Positions 1-6,560 of a stretch of 12,274 nucleotides of DNA are shown piece after piece. The DNA is from Methanomassiliicoccaceae archaeon. GTDB taxonomy: Archaea; Thermoplasmatota; Thermoplasmata; Methanomassiliicoccales; Methanomethylophilaceae. Each line of letters begins with the position of its first letter. The first letter of the stretch is position 1. The DNA is taken from assembly GCA_016282555.1 (NCBI GenBank), contig JAEEKU010000140.1:1-12274 (forward strand), in the 5' to 3' direction. Below the pieces are notes generated by a model. It did not search any database, was not told the origin of the DNA, and worked only from the letters and a program-made list of their open reading frames with translations. The translations under genes were made by a program, and so were the position numbers.

Positions 1-2
1 CC

Positions 3-185
3 GAACGCATCTGCGGAGTCTTCCGCAGCATAATCTCGGATCGCAGGTTCCCCGCCGCCGAGAAAGAGCGGATCAATACCATGTCCGTGACGGACAAGAT
101 AAAATTCGCCGCCGTTCCGATCATTTCCGGCGACGAGTATTTCCTCATTTCGGGGAAGCCGATAGTTCGGGTCATAGTCGAATAG
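3..185 (+). CDS. C-terminal end of a + strand gene entering from the left (partial), stopping at an in-frame TAG
   Basis: An open frame enters at the window edge and runs for 60 codons to TAG at 183-185. The start lies outside the window. The last residues, GKPIVRVIVE, look like the first beta strand of a GT2 domain; compare PLLSVVVPVYN in the neighbouring - strand protein. The residues before it are charged and probably helical, and look like the end of a preceding domain, but I do not recognise a family. The next frame-matched stretch (186-683) continues the GT2 pattern, so this TAG probably does not mark the natural end of the domain. Read by the standard code, the protein ends here. The product is probably a glycosyltransferase-related protein. 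Confidence is good that the frame is coding and low for its function. Confidence 0.6.
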   Translation, partial: ERICGVFRSIISDRRFPAAEKERINTMSVTDKIKFAAVPIISGDEYFLISGKPIVRVIVE

Positions 186-683
186 TCGGGCAGCAGGGCG
201 GAGGACACCCTGAAAACAGTTCTGAACCAGACTCTCAGGGATACGGAATGCTTCGCGGTAGTAAGACCCGGCGCCTCCGTATCCGTTCCCGGCGTCAGCA
301 CTTTTCTCAGCCTTCGGGATGCCGAAGCAGGCTCTTCGTCCAGATACATCATCGAAACGGATTCCTCTTGCAGAATGGAGCCGTTTTTCGCAGCCAGAGC
401 GGTCGATCGCATAAGGAGCATGTGTCTGCCCTCTTGCAGATTCGTGTCGGAGGACGGGAAGACGTCCGCTTTGATCTACGTTAAAGGATTCGGAAAGGAT
501 CCGGCGGATACCGTTGCGTCGGATTGGATCCGTTTCAACGAGGGGGATCCGGTGGAGCTGAGGAAAAAGGCCGGCGCGCCGGAGAACAGAAACGGCGATG
601 ACCGGCTGAAGGACAGAATCCGCGGATACCGCGACAGTTTCATGACGTTCGCCGGGATAATCTACAACAGGATGCGCAGACGA
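186..683 (+). pseudogene. In-frame continuation past the TAG: degenerate GT2-like domain (remnant or read-through product)
   Basis: The same frame as 3-185 stays open here with no stop for 166 codons. It contains LKTVLNQTLRDTE, a close match to the GT2 helix pattern seen as LDSLSAQTFESWE in the neighbour. It then has RYIIETDSSCRMEP, which aligns with KYIHFLDSDDWLEP, the metal-binding DxD region. The catalytic positions are degraded: the DDGS motif reads VRPGAS, and the second aspartates of the DxD region are replaced by serine and cysteine. The GT2 C-terminal half is missing. No stop occurs before the frame runs into the antisense of the convergent gene at 684 (the next stop is at 1893-1895). 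No convincing internal start with a ribosome binding site was seen; ATG 375 lies inside the conserved region. I favour a decayed GT2 gene. Pyrrolysine insertion at the TAG is the alternative. Confidence 0.5.
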
Positions 684-2687
684 TCAGGTTTCCAGTATCT
701 TTCTGATTTCCTTCGAGAAGTACTTGTTTCTGTTTTCGGAGACTCTCATCAGAGCCAGGCCGGCGATTTTATTCTCATCGGTTCCCTTTCCGAAATATAT
801 CGCTTTTCCCAGACGGAACGTGGATCCCGCATTGTACGGGCCGGACGCTTTCTTTATGCGGGAATACATTTCCTCATGGAGCACGGGATCGTCGGTTTCC
901 CACAGCATATCGAAAAGCTCGTTCACAGCCCATTCTATGCCGCTGTCGGCGGATTTTCTCATAAAATTCAATGCGGATTCGCGATCGGGTTCCGTTCCGG
1001 TTCCGGAATAAAGCATTCTGGCATATCTTCCGGTAAGGCCGGGGTTTCCGGATTCGAGGTATTTTTCGGCGACGGAGAACGCTTTCCTGCAGTTTTCTTC
1101 GCCGCCGAGATCCAGATAATAATCGATAAGCTCGCTGGCGGCGTCGGGAACACCTGCCTTCAGAGCGATTTCGATTCTGATCTTAGCCTCGTCGGGATTC
1201 TTTCCGGTTCCTTTTCCGAGACGGCAGCACCTTCCCAGATGCAGCGAGGCTCCGGGGTTTCCGCTGTTGGCGTAAATCCTGCTTTTTCTGGCAAGTTCGT
1301 TCCACGAATCGGGGGTGTTCAGGCGCCTGAGGTGATCCAAATACTCGTTCTGTATCCAGGCCGGTCCTCCGTCGGAAGCTTTTCTGTATTCGTCCAGCGC
1401 GGATTCTGGAGTGCCGCCGGCGATTCCGGATCTGAACAGCCTCGCTTTGTACAGATGTCCTTTCGGCGTATCGTTGTTCTCCACGAGTCTGAACAGCTCT
1501 GCCAGGGAATCTTTCGTTCCGGCTCTCCAGAGTCTTCCGTAGTAGTCTCCGGAACCCGTATCCGAGTCCTCGGCGGATTTTTTAAGCCATTCGTCCGCCT
1601 TGTTTTTATCGATCGAGACTCCTTTTCCGGTCAGATACGCGTTTCCTATCACGTTTTCCGCCCCGGCGTCTCCGTTCCGGGCGGATCTCCATGCCCTCGC
1701 GATCATTTCGGTAAGAGAGCTTCTGGTCGAAAGTTCGCTGAGGGCCTTCATCAGTTCGGATTCTCCCAGGGAAGATCCGAGATCGGACGATTCTCTGAGA
1801 AGACCGATCGCTTTGTCCAGATCTTTTCCGGTTCCCGATCCGGTACGGTACGCCGATCCCAGATAACCGAGCATCTCCGGCGAGCCCTCGCGTGAAAGCT
1901 TTCTGCATAATTCTTCGGCGTATTCCGGTCCGGATTCGTTCAGAAGGCGGCGGACTAAGGATTTCGGCTCCGCTCCGAGGATTTTGCTTTTGAGATAAGA
2001 TTCCGACTCCTCGATGCCGGATTCGGAAGCTTTGAAAAACCAGTATCCGGCGAGTTCCAGATCGGTTCCGGTACCGATTCCGTCGCGGTACATTTTTCCC
2101 AGAAGGTTCATGCACTCGGCGTTGCCGTTTTCTGCAAGACTTTTGCATGTTTCGAAAGATTTTTCCGAGGGAAACTCGGATATAAGTCTGATTTTGGCAT
2201 CCTCGCATCCTCCGGCGGCTGACAGCCTCATCCATTCCAGCGCTTTTTCCGAATTCTGCATGCGGCTGTAAACATCCGATACGAAGAAAAGGGAGCGGGG
2301 ATCGTCTCCGAACAGCTCTTCCGGGGGGATTCCCGAACTGGAAAGAGTCAGGATTTCCGCGGTTCTCTCCGGATCGGGGGATAGGGAATTGGCTTCCGCC
2401 AGCAGTTTTTTCAGTCTGTCCGGGTGTATCTCCTGTTCGGCGAGCAGAAGGAGGGACTCCTTATCGCGCAAGACTTCGCATCTTTCAAGAACGGCATTGA
2501 ATTCCTTCGACGATCTTTCGAATTCCGCCGAGAGTTTTTTCAGGGATGCGCCGTCGTTAATTCCGGATATTATATCTTTTACAGACGAATCCGAGCCGTC
2601 CAGCCATTGGATTGCCGTGCTGTAATGGCCGTTCTCCGCGAAAGAACGGGCGATCTCTTCGGTTCTGCGGGCGGTCAGCGGAGGAAA
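684..2687 (-). repeat. Sel1-type repeat tail of the first giant protein (residues about 951-1617)
   Basis: The protein tail consists of helical-pair repeats of about 36 residues with the Sel1 signature. Examples are LGKMYRDGIGTGTD, LGSAYRTGSGTGKD, IGNAYLTGKGVSID, LGRCCRLGKGTGKN and LGKAIYFGKGTDEN. They alternate with a less typical unit of the form NEYLDHLRRLNTPDSW or NELFDMLWETDDP. Sel1 arrays usually form curved solenoids that bind partner proteins; which partner is unknown here. Confidence 0.8.
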
Positions 2688-5537
2688 GCTGCTTTTACCC
2701 CTTCTGCATTCGATGTAAAGCTCTTTCGGAAGAATTCCGCGGAGGCGGATCGTCTTCGGGGAAAGATCGGTTTTGAACCAAACCGGCCTGGCGTCCAGAT
2801 CCAGTTTTCCGAGAACCGAGCATAGCTCCGTCAGTTCGAACGGGGAGTCCGAAATCCTGAAGCGATTATTCTCCCTTTTAACCTGGACAGATATCAGGAT
2901 CTTTCCGTTGTCGCTCATTATCTGCGTCAGGCCCGATATATCCGGAGAAGGATCAGGAACGGACTTCGGATACAGCATGTAGACGATCGTATCGTACTTT
3001 TTTCCGGGTTTTATCTCAACGGACGCGTTTGATTTTTTGAGATGTTTTCTCATTTCCGCGGGGAAACCGAGACAGAGAATTTCCGATCCAGGTTCGGAGC
3101 GGGAGCACTCGGCGGCCCCCCTGTGGCGTTCCAGAGAACCGCATATCTGGCATTCGGCGTTGTCCCTCACTTTTATCCCCGAGGGCAGGAAAACATCGGT
3201 GAAATTGCCGCATACGGGGCACTGCCTGCGTCCCGTCACGAAGATATCCGGATCGAACTCGCTTCCGGCGTCCAGGGATCCGGGTGAAACGTCTTTGCCT
3301 CCGAGATACTCCGCTATCAGCACGGATCCGGGGTCTTTTCCCGCGTATTCTATCTTTTTGATCATTCCGCGCATGCGGCGCAGGGAGACGGAGTTGTGTT
3401 TTGCGGGATTGATATCCGATACCGAAATCTCATCGGAATCGAGAAGTTTTAGCGATAAGCCGTCTTCGGGCGAGCAGATCCCGCACCGCATCAGCCTGTT
3501 TTTATCTGTTTTAATCTTAAAACCCGTTTCCGCATTCACATAAACGATATCGTCGCAGCCGGAAACCGCGGCGGCGGCATACATCGGCAGTCTTTTCTTT
3601 CCTTTGGGAAGCAGAATCACGTTCTTTACGAGGCCGTAAGATTTCATCAAGTCTCTGAAAGCATCTTTACGGAGATCGTAGAGGACGGTCTTCCTGTCTG
3701 CGTCAATGAATTTAGCGGCGGTCTCGGGTTTCGCGCAGCCGGAGCAGTCCGCGATCAGAGCTTCGCGGCGTTCCGGGGATTTTTCCGCCATTCTTCTGAT
3801 AACGGTTTCCGATTCGCCGCCGATATATCCTAAGATTGATTTTATCTGGCGGTCGTTTTCTCCCTTGTTTTTGTTCAGTTTCCAAAGCGCGGTTTCCTGG
3901 GTGCCGTCCAGGTGGTTGATCGGTCTGTTCGGCGAGGCGAGGACGGTGGGAAACCCGTTGCGGACTTCGTTTATCTTCAGCCAGAGATCGTCCGCCATGA
4001 GGCAGGTCTCCGTGATCGCCTTCTCGTCGAAAGCGGATTCAGGAATGGAATGAGGCGGATACAGTATCCCTCCGACTCCGGTCGCGACCGCGGACATCGA
4101 AGGGCATCCGTAAAGGGTGTCGTCTATGAAATCCCAGGACTCGTACGGATTCAGGACTCCGTCCGTAAACGTCATTCTGTGGACTCTCATTCCCGAAACC
4201 GCATGAGGGAAGAGACGGTACGATCCGAGCAGGGTTTCGATCGTATCCGGATCGTAGATAACGTCGTCGTCCGCGGTGATAATCACGGCATCCGGATTCT
4301 CCTGCATCGCATAGAAGTACTTTTTGTGAGGTTTCAGGTCTTTGCAGTATCTTATCTCCAGACCCTTGTCCTGCAGGGACAGCAGCTCTTCAGGCAGTTC
4401 CTTTTCCGGAAACTGCTCCTCCGCGAGCCAGAGTATTATCCTGTCGGGAACTGCGGTCTGCTCCATCAGGGATCTGATAGTTATATGGACGGTTGCTATC
4501 CTTGCCGGATAAGACGTCAGCGAGACGATCACTTCCTCTCCGGATTCGCGGCTATACGATCCCGGCTCCGGTTTTCCGGAAACCTGTCCGTTTTTCCATG
4601 AGGCCGGGCACCGCGGATGCTCCAGCAGATACTGCACTCTGGGATACCAGCCGTATTCCGGAAGATATTCTCCGAAGAAGCTGAGATCTGTGTTCTTGAA
4701 AAAATCGCGCAGCTGCGAGTATATTCCGTCTTTGAAGGAAACATCTGCTTTATCGAAAAATATGAAGAAATCGGCAAAGCAGACATCGGCCACCATTCTG
4801 AGGATGCTGTCGGAGCACCCTTTGTATTTTGCCATTGTGGATCTGTACGCTTCGAAATGTGCATCGTAATGCACTGAACGGTTCGTTCCTACGGTGGAGC
4901 ACTCGTTATTCGTACGATAGTGGATCAGGGGCTCCCTGCAGATCATTATGCTCCCGCATCTCCTGACGAGGCTGAAATAGAAGGTGCGATCGTTCGCGCA
5001 GGCGATCTCGTCGAACCTGATCCCGTATCTCAGAATGGTATCCAGCCTGGTTATCTTATTCCAGGGCACGACGGAGCTGCGGATGAAGAACTGCGGATTG
5101 TTCTCGAAACTGGTGATAAAATCGTTTTCGCCGAAAGCGTGCACGGACGGGGATTCTTCCCCTGTTTTGTCATCGTAAATAAATTTCTGGAAAATGCACG
5201 AGTCGCATCCGGAGCATTCCAGTTTTTCAATTATCAGAGAATAGGCATTCGGTTCCAGCCAGTCGTCCGAGTCGAGAAAGTGGATATATTTTCCCGTTGC
5301 ATGGTTTATCCCCAGATTGCGCGCGGCGCCCGCTCCGAGATTCGCCTGTTTCAGTATTCTGAATCTCCTGTCTTTTTCTGCATATTCCTTGAGAATGAGA
5401 TCGGAGCCGTCATCCGATCCGTCGTCTATGCAGAACGCCTCCCAGGATTCGAACGTCTGGGCGGAAAGGCTGTCCAGACACCGGCGCAGGTATCTGGCTG
5501 AATTGTACACCGGAACGACTACGGACAAAAGGGGCAT
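684..5537 (-). CDS. Giant bifunctional glycosyltransferase with zinc-ribbon/methyltransferase-like domain and Sel1 repeats
   Basis: This 1617-residue protein probably transfers sugars at the cytoplasmic side of the membrane. Residues 1-300 are a GT2 domain with VVVPVYN near the start, DDGS at 38-41, and the metal-binding D89-S-D91-D92. Residues 334-570 are a second, different GT-A domain (VSLTSYPARI, then TADDD at 421-425 and a DD-L-W motif at 516-519). Residues 600-760 are an unnamed block. C773, C776, C796 and C799 form a zinc ribbon followed by SLERHRG, typical of a zinc-ribbon methyltransferase family, but the methyltransferase core (about 818-920) is very short. Residues 951-1617 are Sel1-type helical repeats. 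No signal peptide or membrane segment is seen. ATG 5535-5537 is the likely start because it lies directly before the GT2 first strand, with TAAGGA about 14 nt upstream. The stop is TGA. It is divergent from the ABC exporter genes and paralogous to the gene at 8536. Confidence 0.88.
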   Translation of the reverse strand: MPLLSVVVPVYNSARYLRRCLDSLSAQTFESWEAFCIDDGSDDGSDLILKEYAEKDRRFRILKQANLGAGAARNLGINHATGKYIHFLDSDDWLEPNAYSLIIEKLECSGCDSCIFQKFIYDDKTGEESPSVHAFGENDFITSFENNPQFFIRSSVVPWNKITRLDTILRYGIRFDEIACANDRTFYFSLVRRCGSIMICREPLIHYRTNNECSTVGTNRSVHYDAHFEAYRSTMAKYKGCSDSILRMVADVCFADFFIFFDKADVSFKDGIYSQLRDFFKNTDLSFFGEYLPEYGWYPRVQYLLEHPRCPASWKNGQVSGKPEPGSYSRESGEEVIVSLTSYPARIATVHITIRSLMEQTAVPDRIILWLAEEQFPEKELPEELLSLQDKGLEIRYCKDLKPHKKYFYAMQENPDAVIITADDDVIYDPDTIETLLGSYRLFPHAVSGMRVHRMTFTDGVLNPYESWDFIDDTLYGCPSMSAVATGVGGILYPPHSIPESAFDEKAITETCLMADDLWLKINEVRNGFPTVLASPNRPINHLDGTQETALWKLNKNKGENDRQIKSILGYIGGESETVIRRMAEKSPERREALIADCSGCAKPETAAKFIDADRKTVLYDLRKDAFRDLMKSYGLVKNVILLPKGKKRLPMYAAAAVSGCDDIVYVNAETGFKIKTDKNRLMRCGICSPEDGLSLKLLDSDEISVSDINPAKHNSVSLRRMRGMIKKIEYAGKDPGSVLIAEYLGGKDVSPGSLDAGSEFDPDIFVTGRRQCPVCGNFTDVFLPSGIKVRDNAECQICGSLERHRGAAECSRSEPGSEILCLGFPAEMRKHLKKSNASVEIKPGKKYDTIVYMLYPKSVPDPSPDISGLTQIMSDNGKILISVQVKRENNRFRISDSPFELTELCSVLGKLDLDARPVWFKTDLSPKTIRLRGILPKELYIECRRGKSSFPPLTARRTEEIARSFAENGHYSTAIQWLDGSDSSVKDIISGINDGASLKKLSAEFERSSKEFNAVLERCEVLRDKESLLLLAEQEIHPDRLKKLLAEANSLSPDPERTAEILTLSSSGIPPEELFGDDPRSLFFVSDVYSRMQNSEKALEWMRLSAAGGCEDAKIRLISEFPSEKSFETCKSLAENGNAECMNLLGKMYRDGIGTGTDLELAGYWFFKASESGIEESESYLKSKILGAEPKSLVRRLLNESGPEYAEELCRKLSREGSPEMLGYLGSAYRTGSGTGKDLDKAIGLLRESSDLGSSLGESELMKALSELSTRSSLTEMIARAWRSARNGDAGAENVIGNAYLTGKGVSIDKNKADEWLKKSAEDSDTGSGDYYGRLWRAGTKDSLAELFRLVENNDTPKGHLYKARLFRSGIAGGTPESALDEYRKASDGGPAWIQNEYLDHLRRLNTPDSWNELARKSRIYANSGNPGASLHLGRCCRLGKGTGKNPDEAKIRIEIALKAGVPDAASELIDYYLDLGGEENCRKAFSVAEKYLESGNPGLTGRYARMLYSGTGTEPDRESALNFMRKSADSGIEWAVNELFDMLWETDDPVLHEEMYSRIKKASGPYNAGSTFRLGKAIYFGKGTDENKIAGLALMRVSENRNKYFSKEIRKILET

Positions 5538-5585
5538 GTTGCGGTTCGGAATCCTTACAACGTCTTTAATTATTGTGTTAGCAAC

Positions 5586-5597
5586 CGATTTAAATGC
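5586..5597 (-). promoter_or_regulatory. Candidate TATA box for the - strand giant gene
   Basis: ATTTAAAT at 5588-5595 is a perfect 8-bp palindrome. Read on the - strand as CATTTAAATC, it lies about 50 nt upstream of the ATG at 5537. With the usual archaeal spacing of about 25 nt, transcription would start near 5565 and give a leader of about 27 nt containing TAAGGA. Being palindromic, it could also act on the + strand. This is only a sequence-pattern call. Confidence 0.3.
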
Positions 5598-5623
5598 TGG
5601 CCCGCATTACGGATCAGACCAAG

Positions 5624-5633
5624 TTTTATTATA
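5624..5633 (+). promoter_or_regulatory. Candidate TATA box for the ABC exporter operon
   Basis: TTTTATTATA lies 48-54 nt upstream of the two candidate start codons of the permease (GTG 5682, ATG 5688). With archaeal spacing of about 25 nt, transcription would start near 5655-5660 and leave a leader of about 25-30 nt. The placement and AT-richness in otherwise GC-rich DNA support it. No operator or riboswitch structure was recognised in the 144-bp divergent region. Confidence 0.3.
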
Positions 5634-5681
5634 AGGTAATGAATCAGGTGACTGCTTGGCTGGACCTAACGCAATCATGGT

Positions 5682-6560
5682 GTGAATATGGAAAGGAAAC
5701 CTATCAAAATCTCTGATAAGATCAGCGGAGACAGGATTTTGGAGCGGATTTCCGGATCCAAGAACAAATACATTTCGAGGTTCGGGAACTATCTGGAATA
5801 CGTCTGGCAGTACCGTGCTATGGTGACTACCGCTGTCGAGAAGGATTTCAAGGGGCGTTTCAAGTACACCGCTCTGGGATACGGATGGCATCTCCTGAAT
5901 CCTCTGACGCACATCCTGATTTACTATCTCATCTTCACGGCGCTTCTGGGGCGCGATATTCCGAATTACTGGCTTTACATATCGTCCGGTATGTTCGCTT
6001 TCAGCTTCTGCAGCACCATCATCACCCAGGGCGCGGGGTCTATCGTGGGCAATTCGAGGATGATAACAAAAATAGCCTTCGCGAGAGAGGTACTGGTGAT
6101 CACGAAGGTCTGCATACAACTGATCACTCTGACGATCTCCTATATTATCCTCGCGTTACTGGTAGGAATATCCGGAGTCGGACTTACGTGGAATGTCCTC
6201 TGGCTTCCCGTAATCATGATAATGATGGCGACGTTTTCGGCGGGCGTCGCATATCTCTTCTCGGGAATAATCGTCTATTACCGCGATATACAGAACGCTC
6301 TGAACATCGTTATGGGATGCATGCTGTTTATGGTTCCCGTCATATATCTCGCGGAAAATAGGTCTTCGCCGTTCATGGACTTTATATGGTCCATCAACCC
6401 CCTCTATTATTATATCGAAACGGTGCATAACGTTCTCTGGGCCGGCATTCCGCCGGACTGGTCGTTTATGATCATAGGCGCCGTCGCCGCAGCGGTTACG
6501 CTGATCGTCGGATTATTAGTCTTTAAGAAACTGGAACACGGATTCGCTGAGAGGTTGTGA
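5682..6560 (+). CDS. ABC-2 type polysaccharide/teichoic-acid exporter permease (TagG/Wzm-like)
   Basis: This 292-residue integral membrane protein would form the channel of an ABC exporter moving a lipid-linked glycan across the cytoplasmic membrane. The length fits the Wzm/TagG family. An amphipathic N-terminus carries VWQYRAMVTTAVEKDFKGRF and LGYGWHLLNPL (about residues 41-75), the family signature before the first helix. About six membrane segments follow, near residues 70-90, 97-117, 140-163, 170-196, 205-224 and 261-281. YYRDIQNALNIV (199-210) and INPLYYYIE (238-246) are also family-typical. The start is ambiguous: GTG 5682 or ATG 5688. GGTG at 5679-5682 sits 5 nt before the ATG, which favours ATG 5688. 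A three-codon ATG-GTG-TGA reading lies at 5677-5685. The gene overlaps the ATPase gene by 4 nt, so the two are almost certainly cotranscribed and translationally coupled. Confidence 0.9.
   Translation: MNMERKPIKISDKISGDRILERISGSKNKYISRFGNYLEYVWQYRAMVTTAVEKDFKGRFKYTALGYGWHLLNPLTHILIYYLIFTALLGRDIPNYWLYISSGMFAFSFCSTIITQGAGSIVGNSRMITKIAFAREVLVITKVCIQLITLTISYIILALLVGISGVGLTWNVLWLPVIMIMMATFSAGVAYLFSGIIVYYRDIQNALNIVMGCMLFMVPVIYLAENRSSPFMDFIWSINPLYYYIETVHNVLWAGIPPDWSFMIIGAVAAAVTLIVGLLVFKKLEHGFAERL

Noticed and set aside
660..710. A frameshift near 680 that would end the + strand gene at a TGA near 704
   Set aside because: No conserved C-terminal sequence appears in the alternative frame, so there is no evidence for the shift.
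684..1895. Long + strand open frame continuing from the left-hand gene through 1895
   Set aside because: It is antisense to the Sel1 repeats of the - strand giant gene, whose domain content is clear. The translation here is low-complexity and rich in G, S, F and R, and shows no family pattern. It is open because the sense gene rarely uses TTA, CTA and TCA codons.
1606..2235. 209-codon - strand frame inside the first giant gene
   Set aside because: It is a shifted frame of the Sel1 region and very rich in arginine, as expected of an out-of-frame reading.
3912..4601. 229-codon + strand open frame
   Set aside because: It is antisense to the strongly conserved GT-A domain of the first giant protein, and its translation shows no domain.
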